From Acidobacteriaceae bacterium (lineage in GTDB: Bacteria; Acidobacteriota; Terriglobia; Terriglobales; Acidobacteriaceae): 64,000 nt of DNA. The notes below the pieces were generated by a model that was given only the letters and a program-made list of their open reading frames with translations, was not told where the DNA came from and searched no databases. Numbering within the stretch: position 1 is the stretch's first letter; each line of letters begins with the position of its first letter. This document shows, piece after piece, positions 15,704 through 24,338 of the stretch. A program made the translations under genes and the position numbers. The stretch lies in NCBI GenBank assembly GCA_035944135.1, contig DASZBM010000002.1, forward strand, positions 1 through 64,000, in the 5' to 3' direction.

Positions 15704-16176
15704 GAGAGTGCAGTAAAAGAACTTGTGCGTGCGAAACGAGCAAGTAGGATCCTGTTATAGCGTTGCGCGAGGATGCACGGCAGATTCGCTGCCGACGCAT
15801 AGGAGATGATCACCACTCGCGCCCAGAGTGGATTCCACAGCAGAAAAAGCGGCAAGAACCCGAGCATGCACCAATGGGCGATCTCTGCGCGACGCGTCTC
15901 GGCAAGAAACCTGAGAACCTGTTTGTGGTTCCACGCAAAGAGCCCCGTCTTTGCTACGCCGCCAATCCAGGGCGCACCGTCTGGCAAAAGGCGCTTCCAC
16001 TTGCGGATGGCGAACACGTCGCGGTAAATCCTGCCGTCTCGCTCCCAGTGTCTCGGCGCCGTGAGCCATGTATCGTGTGCGAAGAACTCGTCCGGGATGC
16101 GAACGGCAGCGCTGCCAATGAGAAGGTGAATCGCCGGCCAACCAAGCACGTTCGCGATCCATGCTCCTGGGTTCAT
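15700..16176 (-). CDS. crtO: CrtO-like glycosyl carotenoid acyltransferase
   Basis: The 158-residue membrane protein resembles Staphylococcus aureus CrtO, the glycosyl-4,4'-diaponeurosporenoate acyltransferase that adds a fatty acyl chain to the sugar in the last step of staphyloxanthin synthesis. Matching blocks are RIPDEFF, FAIRKWKRLLPDGA, ETRRAEIAHW and ANLPCILAQRYNR, in the same order and with a similar total length (about 165 in S. aureus, from memory). Hydrophobic segments lie at residues 5-20 and about 100-140. ATG 16176 is chosen because it overlaps the crtQ stop (ATGA); the frame upstream of it only adds antisense-like sequence. Together with crtP and crtQ it points to an acylated glycosyl carotenoid product at the membrane. 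Confidence 0.8.
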   Translation of the reverse strand: MNPGAWIANVLGWPAIHLLIGSAAVRIPDEFFAHDTWLTAPRHWERDGRIYRDVFAIRKWKRLLPDGAPWIGGVAKTGLFAWNHKQVLRFLAETRRAEIAHWCMLGFLPLFLLWNPLWARVVIISYASAANLPCILAQRYNRILLARFARTSSFTALS

Positions 16177-17243
16177 ACCTCCCGCCCTCGCCACACCGAT
16201 TTTTGCTTTAACATGCGTCGCAATGCAGACCGACTGAATACCGCACAGTAGTAGCTGAGCGGGACAGGGTAGATGAGACACGTGAGGAGCCGGTAGCTCC
16301 CGAACTGCCGCGCCAGCCACGCGAGCTGCAACGCAAGCAGAAGATAGATCATCAACAAGGCGCCGCGATTCGCGACATCGAATCCGATCATCAGGACGAC
16401 GCTCCAGAGTGCTGAGATCCAGACGATGGAGTACATAACAACGCCTTGACCTGAGGCAGCGGCGCCCTGCACGAATGCTTTGGCCCAGCTCTCCGACATC
16501 TGACGCATCCCGTCAGGGAACATTCGCATGTGCATTGTTCCGCGGCCGCCGAAGCAGAGAATGCGTCCGCCGGATTCCTGAATTCTGCTCGAGAGCCGCA
16601 GGTTCTCGAGGATGACATCGCGTACCGCGGAATGTCCTCCTGCAGCAAAGTACGTCGACTTATCGATCAGCAGCGACTGCCCGAAGAGGCGAGGCACAAC
16701 GCGAACTCCGAATCCGCCGGCACCCGCAGCCATCAGGATGTTGAAAACCAGCGAGAGTTGCTCATACTCTGCTCTCGTCTCGTGATACGGCAGGATTGAA
16801 AACACAAGGCGGGGGTCGCGGTAACGAGACCACAGTGAGAGCGTGCGATCAAGGCCGCCCGGTCGCAGGTATGTGTCTGCATCAAGAAACAGCAGTATCC
16901 TGCCCGACGAACCTTCTGCTCCTTGCTGACAGGCCCACGCTTTTCCCGTCCAGCCGGGTGGTAAAGGCTTGGATCGCACCACCTTCGCGCCTAGGGCCTC
17001 TGCTATAGCCGCGGTTTCATCTGTAGATTCATCGTCAACGACGAGGACTTCAAGTGGAGGTGCTCCGGCCGCCGGAAGCGAGGCTAGCAATCGGGCCAGG
17101 TTCCGTTCCTCATTGCGAGCGGGAATGACGATCGATAACCCCGGTGCGTCGTACGCGCACGCTGGTGGACACACGGGTACCCTCCGTATCAAGAAAAATC
17201 CCGCGCTGAGTCCAACCACCGCAATGATTAGTGGCACGATCAC
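16173..17243 (-). CDS. crtQ: CrtQ-like family 2 glycosyltransferase (carotenoic acid glycosylation)
   Basis: The 356-residue protein has an N-terminal membrane anchor (residues 2-20), a GT2 catalytic domain and two or three C-terminal helices. Domain motifs are LSIVIPARNEERNL, VLVVDDESTDET, LFLDADTYL (the DxD metal site) and a later SESWAKAFVQGA of the acceptor-binding region. This architecture matches CrtQ, which transfers glucose to the carboxyl end of 4,4'-diaponeurosporenoate in staphyloxanthin synthesis. The neighbours crtP and crtO catalyse the steps before and after, which supports the assignment over a generic GT2. Start and stop overlap the flanking genes by ATGA, so translation is probably coupled. 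Confidence 0.82.
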   Translation of the reverse strand: MIVPLIIAVVGLSAGFFLIRRVPVCPPACAYDAPGLSIVIPARNEERNLARLLASLPAAGAPPLEVLVVDDESTDETAAIAEALGAKVVRSKPLPPGWTGKAWACQQGAEGSSGRILLFLDADTYLRPGGLDRTLSLWSRYRDPRLVFSILPYHETRAEYEQLSLVFNILMAAGAGGFGVRVVPRLFGQSLLIDKSTYFAAGGHSAVRDVILENLRLSSRIQESGGRILCFGGRGTMHMRMFPDGMRQMSESWAKAFVQGAAASGQGVVMYSIVWISALWSVVLMIGFDVANRGALLMIYLLLALQLAWLARQFGSYRLLTCLIYPVPLSYYCAVFSRSALRRMLKQKSVWRGREV

Positions 17244-18748
17244 GAGTGTCGCTCCGCTGCATCCTCAAGTATGGTCTTCGCTACCAACTGTCCGCTGAGC
17301 GCAACCATAGGCATCCCTGCGCCCGGATTCACGCTTCCGCCCACGAAGAAGAGATTGCTGAACTCCTTACTACGCTTAGGCGCTTTGAACGCGAAGTTGC
17401 GACGCCTGTCGCACACCACGCCGTAGATCGATCCGCGATTAGAGTTGTAGCGCTCTTCAATGTCGAAAGGTGTCCAGAAGTCTTCCACAATAATGTGGCG
17501 GCGCAGATCCGTGAGTCCCATACGCTCCAGCTTGTCGAGACAGAGCTCCTTGAGCGCTACATAATCCTGTCGAGTGTAGGGATGCCGCTCATTAACGTGC
17601 GGAATATGCGGAAGTATCTTGATGTTGTCGCATCCTACCGGTGCCTGCGTCGGATCACTGCGCGTCGGTGCTACCAGGTAGATCGTCGGATCGTCGGGCA
17701 GCTTCTTCTCGCGGAAAACGCGGCGGAAGTGAGCATGAAGATCGTTCGAGTAAAAAAAGTTGTGATGAGCGAGCTGCGGATAGACGCGATCAAGCCCGAG
17801 ATGCAGCACGATGCCGGAGCACGAAGGCTCGAAACGCTCGAGCTTCTTCATGGCCTGATCGGGCATATCGAGCAACCGCCGCATGGCGGGGATCACTTCC
17901 ATGTTCGAGACAACATAGTCGGCAGGTAGTATCCGGCAAGTGCCGTCGCCATTGCGAACCTCCACGCCAGTCACTTTCCTTCCATTGCGAGTAATTCGCA
18001 GCACCTCGTGGTTCAAGCAGAGCGCGACGCCGGTCTCATCGAGACGCTTTTTAAACGCGCGCGCGAGTTGATACATTCCGCCCGCGACGTACCAGAGCCC
18101 GAACTGCATCTGGATATTCGGCATGAGATTCATAAAAGCCGGCGAGTCGAGCGCACTAGAGCCCACATACTTGATGAAGTACTCGAATGTGTCGCGAAGG
18201 TACTTATTGCTCAGCCGCTTGTGGATGCTGCCGGACATTGTGTGCAGAAAGTCGAGGTCCCGCGCGTCTTTCCACCCGTAGAAACGCATGAACTCACCGA
18301 AGGTGTCGAATCCGTGGCTCAGATATCCACGCTCAACGATGTCGTATTGACGGCGCGAGTATTCCAGGAAGCGTTGGTACTCTTCGAATGCGGTGGGGCC
18401 AAATCGAGCGAGTTCGTATCGCATGCGTTCGCGATCTTCCCAAAGATCGAGCACGACCCCGTCTTCGAAGAAGTTCCGCCACTGCGGATCGACCCGCTGA
18501 AGGGAAAAGTAATCTTCGAGTGTCTGCCCGTCGCCTTCGAACAGCGGTCGAAATATCTGTGGGAGCGTGAAAATCGAAGGGCCGAGATCAAAACTGAATC
18601 CTTTTGTCTCGAGGACATTCAACTTGCCGCCGACGTGCGCGTTCTTCTCCAGGACGGTTACTTGAGCGCCACTGCGTGCCAACATAATGGCTGCGGACAT
18701 TCCGCCCAAGCCGGCGCCAATTACGATGACCTTTTGATTGTTCATCAT
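17240..18748 (-). CDS. crtP: CrtP-like carotenoid oxygenase (diaponeurosporene oxidase)
   Basis: The 502-residue FAD enzyme is strikingly close to S. aureus CrtP. It has the dinucleotide fold VIVIGAGLGGMSAAIMLA, then FDLGPSIFTLPQIF, FIKYVGSSALDSPA, VSNMEVIPAM, QLAHHNFFYSND, LPDDPTIYLVAPTRSDPTQAP, IKILPHIPHV and a C-terminal FVGGSVNPGAGMP. CrtP oxidises the terminal methyl group of C30 carotenoids to an aldehyde. ATG 18748 is chosen because it gives an ATGA overlap with the upstream aldehyde dehydrogenase gene; a second ATG follows immediately, and the longer frame upstream overlaps the DUF2141 domain and is not needed. The aldehyde made here is the expected substrate of that dehydrogenase. 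A CrtN-type desaturase is the main alternative. Confidence 0.87.
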   Translation of the reverse strand: MMNNQKVIVIGAGLGGMSAAIMLARSGAQVTVLEKNAHVGGKLNVLETKGFSFDLGPSIFTLPQIFRPLFEGDGQTLEDYFSLQRVDPQWRNFFEDGVVLDLWEDRERMRYELARFGPTAFEEYQRFLEYSRRQYDIVERGYLSHGFDTFGEFMRFYGWKDARDLDFLHTMSGSIHKRLSNKYLRDTFEYFIKYVGSSALDSPAFMNLMPNIQMQFGLWYVAGGMYQLARAFKKRLDETGVALCLNHEVLRITRNGRKVTGVEVRNGDGTCRILPADYVVSNMEVIPAMRRLLDMPDQAMKKLERFEPSCSGIVLHLGLDRVYPQLAHHNFFYSNDLHAHFRRVFREKKLPDDPTIYLVAPTRSDPTQAPVGCDNIKILPHIPHVNERHPYTRQDYVALKELCLDKLERMGLTDLRRHIIVEDFWTPFDIEERYNSNRGSIYGVVCDRRRNFAFKAPKRSKEFSNLFFVGGSVNPGAGMPMVALSGQLVAKTILEDAAERHS

Positions 18749-20610
18749 GCTGTTGGAACCACCGTGATGGATATCGTCTGGTTGGCTCCACTCAGCCGGA
18801 ACGAGCATTCCTCAAATCGTGGCGCGCCATGGCGAGCAGGCGGATTGTTGGAGACACCCACCGGTTCGCGCGGAATTCCTAAAAAGTTGCGATCCAACTT
18901 GTGATTTCCGTTCAGATCTTCGTAGACGCTCACAGCGTACGTGCCGGCGGGAAGATCCGTGCTGAACTCGATCATTTGCGAGCGATTTGCAATCGGAAGA
19001 AAACCGCGGCGGACAGCTTTATCGCGGTCACTTGGGAAGCCGTTTGCTGAAGCAAAGATCAGGTACGCCAGCTCGCCGTGTGCGCCGGGCGCCAGGCTGA
19101 CGCGTACTGAAAAATGAGTTTCCGGGCCTGTCCGTCCCGCCCACGCGACCGCTAAAAACGCTGAAAAGATCAGCGATAGCAATATGGAAAAGCGCGCGAA
19201 CGAACGGAATCCCCCGTGCCGCAGCCGGATGACCGACGCAAGCTGACGAGTTATCTTTTCTGCGAACGGAAACCAATGGATCTCCCGCGCTGCGCTGTCA
19301 TTCGAGATCATGACAGTCTTAACCCGCGAAAACGTACGGAGCCCTTCCGGGCCGTGATAGCGCCCGTAGCCGCTCGAGCGATTGCCGCCAAAAGGTGCGA
19401 ACGGGTTTGCAATCACACGGATTACGTCATTGACGGCGCAGCTGCCGGACGAGAGTTGCGACGCGACTTTGCGGCCGTGCTTGCGATCGCTCGTCCACAC
19501 GCTACTGCTCAATGCAAACTCGCTGGCGTTTGCGAGCGCTACTGCTTCTTCTTCATCTTGGAACGAAGAAACGCAGACAACAGGGCCAAACAATTCTTCG
19601 AGGAGGATACGGGCTTCCCGAGGAACATTCGAGAGCACCACAGGACCGGCAGTAAGCTTTTCCGCTTGCTCTGGAAACTCAAGGATGGCACCGCGGGCCA
19701 GCGCATCCTCGATCTGTTGTTGCAAGCAGATCGAGAATCCGCCCGGCTCGGGGCAGAGATCGGCTCCGAGATCTGGGCCAACATTGAGGCGCTTCAAGCG
19801 ATCCTTGAAACATTCAAGGAAGCCGGCATATATGCCGGTCTCGACATAGACGCGCTTGACAGCAACGCACACGCGTCCGTCGTTCGAAAACGCACCGTAG
19901 GTGATGCCCTCGATGGCGCGTTTGAGATTGCAGTCTGCGAATACGATTGCGGCGTCTTTGCCGCCCAGTTCGAGAGCGCAAGGAATCAGATTCCTCGCTG
20001 CATGCTCAGCTACCGCGCGGCCGTTTGCGCTGCTCCCGGTAAAGAAGATAAAGTCTGGCCGAGCGTCGATGAGCGCCGCAGCTTCATCTGGTCCGGAACA
20101 CAGAACCTGCACAAGTCCTCTCGGCAGCCCGGCACGCTCGCAAAGGTGTGCGATGACCGATGCCGTTGCAGGAGTGCGTTCAGAACACTTAAGCACCACG
20201 GCATTTCCAGCAACAAGAGCCGTCGCAAGTGGTATTACGGATAGTTGGAAGGGGTAGTTAGAGGCGCCGAATATGAGAGCTACGCCGTGAGGTTCCGGAT
20301 AACTCTCGAATTGTGATCCGCGGAAGAAGATCCATGGCTTGCCTACTCGTTCTTTGCGAAGAATTCGCACCGCATGGCGTTCGTAGTACCGAAGATGCTC
20401 TAGCGTGACCAGAACATCTCCTGAGAGCGCATCAAGAGCAGGCTTAGCTACTTCCGCTGCAATGGTGCCTGCGATTTGTTCGGCGCTGGCCGCAATCTCA
20501 CGCCGGAGACGTCGAAGCATCTTGCACTTTCTGGATACCTTCAGCGCGGCCCAATCCCGCTGCGCCTCTCGTGCGCGGAGTAGAATTCGGCTTGCCGTGA
20601 GCGGGGTCAT
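18745..20610 (-). CDS. Aldehyde dehydrogenase fused to a membrane segment and DUF2141 domain
   Basis: One uninterrupted 621-residue frame combines three parts. Residues 1 to about 455 are an NAD(P)-dependent aldehyde dehydrogenase with PHGVALIFGASNYPFQ, FFTGSSANGR, ALELGGKD (catalytic Glu) and NDGRVCVAVKR (catalytic Cys). Residues about 472-490 are a hydrophobic helix (FSILLSLIFSAFLAVAWA). Residues about 500-621 form a DUF2141-like beta domain with VYEDLNGNHKLDRNFLGIP and PVGVSNNP. The dehydrogenase probably oxidises the carotenoid aldehyde made by CrtP to the acid that CrtQ glycosylates, the role of AldH in staphyloxanthin synthesis. The helix would anchor it and put DUF2141 in the periplasm. 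Free-standing DUF2141 proteins are small secreted proteins; a fusion to ALDH is not something I know. ATGA overlaps at both ends. Confidence 0.85.
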   Translation of the reverse strand: MTPLTASRILLRAREAQRDWAALKVSRKCKMLRRLRREIAASAEQIAGTIAAEVAKPALDALSGDVLVTLEHLRYYERHAVRILRKERVGKPWIFFRGSQFESYPEPHGVALIFGASNYPFQLSVIPLATALVAGNAVVLKCSERTPATASVIAHLCERAGLPRGLVQVLCSGPDEAAALIDARPDFIFFTGSSANGRAVAEHAARNLIPCALELGGKDAAIVFADCNLKRAIEGITYGAFSNDGRVCVAVKRVYVETGIYAGFLECFKDRLKRLNVGPDLGADLCPEPGGFSICLQQQIEDALARGAILEFPEQAEKLTAGPVVLSNVPREARILLEELFGPVVCVSSFQDEEEAVALANASEFALSSSVWTSDRKHGRKVASQLSSGSCAVNDVIRVIANPFAPFGGNRSSGYGRYHGPEGLRTFSRVKTVMISNDSAAREIHWFPFAEKITRQLASVIRLRHGGFRSFARFSILLSLIFSAFLAVAWAGRTGPETHFSVRVSLAPGAHGELAYLIFASANGFPSDRDKAVRRGFLPIANRSQMIEFSTDLPAGTYAVSVYEDLNGNHKLDRNFLGIPREPVGVSNNPPARHGAPRFEECSFRLSGANQTISITVVPTA

Positions 20611-22151
20611 GCGTGTGCCAGCTCCAGCGGCTTAGCCACCGGATGTGGAATCTCGTACTTTTGGCAGAGCAGATTCGCTGCGATTCGGGCGGACTCGAAA
20701 ATGGTTGGCAGACCACTGCCTGGATGCGTCCCACCTCCAACGAGATAACAATTCGAAAACTCTTCGAATTCGTTATGAGGGCGCATGTAAAGCATCTGAT
20801 TCCAGCTGTGCGCCATGTTGAAGGTGGCGCCCAGAAATACGGAGTGCTTGTGCTCCCAGTCTTCGGGAGTGATGATCATTTCCTGTCTAATGTGCGGCGT
20901 AATGTCGCCAAAGGCTGTCCGTTCGCGAAGTGTTCTGAGAACGTATTCCCGGCATTTCTCCTTCTGCTCTGTCCAGTTGATCCCGCTGGTGTTGTTAGCG
21001 ACCGGAACGAGAACGTAGACGGCCGAGTGACCCTCAGGTGCCGAGGATGGGTCGGTAACTGCGGAGTTCCGGATATAAAGCGACATATCCTCAAAGCTCG
21101 CTTGCCCTCTGGTGATAGCCTCGATGTTCTTCTTGTAGTTCTTGGCAAAGATGATTGTGTGATGGTCAACGTTGTACTTCCGATCGAGACCTATGTACAT
21201 CATGAAGGTTGAGCAGGAGAAGCGCTGCTTCCTCAACTGATCGGGCCGATAGCGTGAGCGAAGGCGCTCGCTCTCGAACAACGTGCTCATCGCGTGGCCG
21301 AAGTCGGCGTTGATAACTACGTCATCGCATAAGATTTTTTCACCATTCTCCAACTCGACTCCGCAACTCCGGCGACCATCGAGAAGGATGCGCTTGACTG
21401 GAGTAGAGACGTGGATCTCAGCTCCTTCCTCGCGCGCCACTTCGGCGAAGGCTTCGCTGATTCTCGACAGACCTCCCATCACGTGGTAAACGCCATGAGC
21501 GTGCTCCGTGTAGGGAATCATTGTGAACAGTCCGGGACAATCCCACGGTGACATGCCCAGATACTTAGACTGAAACGTGAATGCCAGTCGCAGCTCCTCG
21601 GACCGGAAGTAATCGGCGAGCACGTTGTGCAGAGAGCGTCCAAGGGCGACGTGCGGTACGGCGCCGAGAAGAGTTGGACTGATGAGGCTCGCAAGTGTGC
21701 CGTAGGGCTTCTGCAGGCACGGATAAAGCTTCTTGAAGCGCAGACTCTCGCGCTCAATGAAGCAGTCGAAGCTCGCTCCCTCTCCGGGAAAGTGGCGCTC
21801 GATCTCAGCCTTCATCGCGTCCGGTTCGGATCGGGCGCGCATGATCTTGTCCGGAAAGGTCAGCGCGTACATCGGATCCAGCCTGCGAAACTGGAGATAG
21901 TCGCTTGACCTGCGCCCTCCCTCAGCGAAGAGTTCGTCGAGAAGGAACTTCATCATGAGGAAAGTGGGCCCAAGATCAAAGCTGTACTCGCCCAGCGTGA
22001 CCCTGGCGTTACGTCCTCCGATGGTGTGCTGTTTCTCAAAGACCTGCACACGGAAGCCACGCTGCGCAAGAAGCATTGCACTCGCCAGGCCACCGGGCCC
22101 CGCACCTACGATGATGATGTGTTTCTTGGACCATGGCTGGTAGCCGCTCAT
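20607..22151 (-). CDS. crtN: CrtN/CrtI-like carotenoid desaturase
   Basis: The 514-residue flavoprotein starts with the FAD-binding fold IIIVGAGPGGLASAMLLA and EKQHTIGGRNA, followed by FDLGPTFLMMKF. It ends with the family signature YLVGGGTHPGSGLPTIFESARIAANLL. These are features of phytoene and diapophytoene desaturases, which introduce double bonds into the C40 or C30 backbone. Because the operon holds CrtP, CrtQ and CrtO homologues, a C30 desaturase (CrtN) is the likelier role, but the sequence alone does not settle the chain length. No crtM/crtB-type synthase is present in the window, so the backbone must come from elsewhere. It is the first structural gene of the operon, 129 bases after the regulator gene, and overlaps the next gene by ATGA. 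Confidence 0.8.
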   Translation of the reverse strand: MSGYQPWSKKHIIIVGAGPGGLASAMLLAQRGFRVQVFEKQHTIGGRNARVTLGEYSFDLGPTFLMMKFLLDELFAEGGRRSSDYLQFRRLDPMYALTFPDKIMRARSEPDAMKAEIERHFPGEGASFDCFIERESLRFKKLYPCLQKPYGTLASLISPTLLGAVPHVALGRSLHNVLADYFRSEELRLAFTFQSKYLGMSPWDCPGLFTMIPYTEHAHGVYHVMGGLSRISEAFAEVAREEGAEIHVSTPVKRILLDGRRSCGVELENGEKILCDDVVINADFGHAMSTLFESERLRSRYRPDQLRKQRFSCSTFMMYIGLDRKYNVDHHTIIFAKNYKKNIEAITRGQASFEDMSLYIRNSAVTDPSSAPEGHSAVYVLVPVANNTSGINWTEQKEKCREYVLRTLRERTAFGDITPHIRQEMIITPEDWEHKHSVFLGATFNMAHSWNQMLYMRPHNEFEEFSNCYLVGGGTHPGSGLPTIFESARIAANLLCQKYEIPHPVAKPLELAHA

Positions 22152-22280
22152 GAGCCCACATTAGTTGTCAGGGGAGAGCCATTGAACGCCGGCGGATCGT
22201 CGCCACGCAATCATTTGACTGGTATGCAAGATAACGGACTCACAGTTAACTGCCACTCAATCGCACAAAATTGCTCGGCG

Positions 22281-22937
22281 TTATCGGTTCTGACCGGTCG
22301 TAACAACGACAGCTGCGCATGGAGCTTTGGACAGACTCCGGTAGGAATGCTTCTGCATGGAGTCGAAATAGATTGAATCGCCCCGGGAGAGTGTGTAGTG
22401 CTCTGTACCAACGATCATTTCCAGCTTTCCCTCGATTAGATACAGAAGCTCAACTCCCGGATGGAAGTGCGGAGTGACACGTTCGGGAGCAACCGGGTGG
22501 AAGTGAGCTAGGTAGCCGTTAAGCTTACGTTCGTTCACGCGAAAGTCGAGGCTCTCGAAATGCCACGGAACCGAACCTGCCTCTTTTGGATCTGACGGTA
22601 GAATCTCGCGTTCGCTGCGTCGGGCGACGGCGACGACATGGCGCTTCCTTGGATCGCTGAAAAAATAGTCAAGACCAACGTTGAAGACCAGAGCGATTCG
22701 GGTAAGGGTCGGTAAAGTTGGCAGTAGACGACCATTCTCTAACCGGGAGAGCATCGCTACTGAAAGTCCGGTGTGTTCGGACAGTTGTGCAAGGCCCATA
22801 CTGCGCCTCAGCCTCAGGGTGCGCAGTTTGTCCGCAATCGCATACGGTCGTATCGACTCTGCGATCGCAGAGTCTCCTGAGGCGAGCCGAGATTTGTCCT
22901 TATGGTTGACTTTACGCACGCTCAAAATGCTTTGCAT
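22281..22937 (-). CDS. XRE-family regulator with C-terminal cupin domain
   Basis: The 218-residue protein has a helix-turn-helix of the XRE type at about residues 36-92 (LRLRRSMGLAQLSEHTGLSVAMLSRLENGRLLPTL in pattern) and a cupin beta-barrel at about 145-215 with HFHPGVELLYLIEGK and a closing DSIYFDSMQKHSY. Cupin metal-ligand histidines appear present (HFHPG, with a later Glu and His). Such two-domain proteins (PuuR, SutR and relatives) are transcription factors that sense small metabolites. It lies just upstream of the carotenoid operon on the same strand, with a 129-bp gap, and is the obvious candidate to control it. A close paralogue is encoded at 55655-56365, near mmsA. The start is the first ATG; the first ~25 residues look disordered. 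Confidence 0.85.
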   Translation of the reverse strand: MQSILSVRKVNHKDKSRLASGDSAIAESIRPYAIADKLRTLRLRRSMGLAQLSEHTGLSVAMLSRLENGRLLPTLPTLTRIALVFNVGLDYFFSDPRKRHVVAVARRSEREILPSDPKEAGSVPWHFESLDFRVNERKLNGYLAHFHPVAPERVTPHFHPGVELLYLIEGKLEMIVGTEHYTLSRGDSIYFDSMQKHSYRSLSKAPCAAVVVTTGQNR

Positions 22938-23100
22938 TATTGTAAATGTCGCGTGCAGTAAGAATGACAGGAACGTAGGTCGCGCCAGACATCACCTACA
23001 GGAGCGAGTCTCGCTTGTCGTTCAAAGTATTGCGGATAACCTATTGATTATAAAAGGGAATTATAAACTTCGCTTTCGGGGCGTTGCAGCCCCCGCAGTG

Positions 23101-24312
23101 TTACTGGTGCGAGGGGCGCAGCCGCAGCATAACTACTCCGTGGCTTGGTACCACTGCGGTATAGCTTTCGTGCAGGACGCCGATCTTGCTGTGCGTCCAC
23201 AGGTCTTCCGCTTCCGCGTCGCCGTGAATTCCGAGATCTGTGAGGTTGAGGATCATGTGAGTTGCGGATGTGAGTTGATTGAAGAGGCCTACTGCCACTG
23301 CGCCACCGCTCAGCGGACGTGCCCACACCTCAAGTGGTCCTTGCTGCGACACGCGCTCGCCAGCCTTGCCGAGAGGATCCTGATCCACCGCAATGACATC
23401 ACGATTCAGCAGAATGCTCTTCGTCTGCGCTGACATATCCGTGAGATCGTTGCCTGCCATCAACGGGGCAGCCAGCAGTGCCCATAAGCTGAAGTGCGAC
23501 TTCTGTTCGTCAAAGGTCATTCCACTGTTTCCGACTTCGAGAAAGTCGGGATCATTCCAATGGCCGCGGCCGGCAAAGCGTGAGAGGCCGGATTGGCGGT
23601 CCGCGATAGACATCATGCGCTCATAGGTGTCATTGATGTCATTGCTTGTGCGCCACATGTTGCCCCCCACCTGCGGACCCCATTCCCATACCTCGCCAAG
23701 TCCGTACTGGCACAAGCTAAAAACCATCGGGCGCCCGGTCTTCAGGATTGCCCGGTGCATTTTGTCGTATGCTGCCCGCATCATTGACTCGGCCTTTGTT
23801 ACATCGCCGCCGGATTCAATCTGCATGATCATGCGATAGCTGCAGAGGTCGTATTTCAGGTAGTCCACACCCCAGCTCGCAAACATCTGGGCGTCCTGTT
23901 CTTCGTGCCCGTAACTTGCCTCGGCGCCTGCGCATGTGACCGGGCCCGGGCCGCTGTACAGACCAAACTTCAGACCTTTGGAATGGATGTAGTCGCCGAG
24001 CGCTTTCATGTCTGGAAACGTGGGCAGCGGATGCAGGACGCCGTTTGCGTCGCGCTGCCCCTCCCAACCACCGTCAATGTGCACGTACACGTAGCCCGCG
24101 TCGCGCATACCGCTCGCAACCATTGCATCTGCCTGTTCACGGATCAGCTTGTCCGAGATGTTGTGAGCGTAATGGTTCCAGGTGCTCCAACCCATCGGTG
24201 GAGTCGCAGCAATGATTGTTGTCGCGGGTGGACTAACCTCAGGTGCACGCTGCGCCGTACTTACTGATCCAGCGCCAAACATCAGTAACAGTGCGCATGC
24301 GAAGGCGCGCAT
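23101..24312 (-). CDS. Alpha-galactosidase, glycoside hydrolase family 27
   Basis: The 403-residue enzyme has a Sec signal peptide (CALLLMFGAGSVSTA) and the full GH27 fold: PPMGWSTWNHYAHNI at the start, HIDGGWEGQRD, LGDYIHSKGLKFGLYSGPG, and YLKYDLCSY with the likely nucleophile Asp155. RTSNDIND contains the likely acid/base Asp225. RGHWNDPDFLEVGN and the C-terminal beta domain follow. It removes terminal alpha-linked galactose from oligosaccharides or galactomannan in the periplasm or outside. Alpha-N-acetylgalactosaminidase and beta-L-arabinopyranosidase are known alternatives in GH27. AGGAGGG lies before the ATG. It is the last gene of the minus-strand sugar locus, 26 bases after the isomerase-like gene. 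Confidence 0.92.
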   Translation of the reverse strand: MRAFACALLLMFGAGSVSTAQRAPEVSPPATTIIAATPPMGWSTWNHYAHNISDKLIREQADAMVASGMRDAGYVYVHIDGGWEGQRDANGVLHPLPTFPDMKALGDYIHSKGLKFGLYSGPGPVTCAGAEASYGHEEQDAQMFASWGVDYLKYDLCSYRMIMQIESGGDVTKAESMMRAAYDKMHRAILKTGRPMVFSLCQYGLGEVWEWGPQVGGNMWRTSNDINDTYERMMSIADRQSGLSRFAGRGHWNDPDFLEVGNSGMTFDEQKSHFSLWALLAAPLMAGNDLTDMSAQTKSILLNRDVIAVDQDPLGKAGERVSQQGPLEVWARPLSGGAVAVGLFNQLTSATHMILNLTDLGIHGDAEAEDLWTHSKIGVLHESYTAVVPSHGVVMLRLRPSHQ

Positions 24313-24338
24313 CGTTCTTCCCTCCTAAATTCGTTCTT

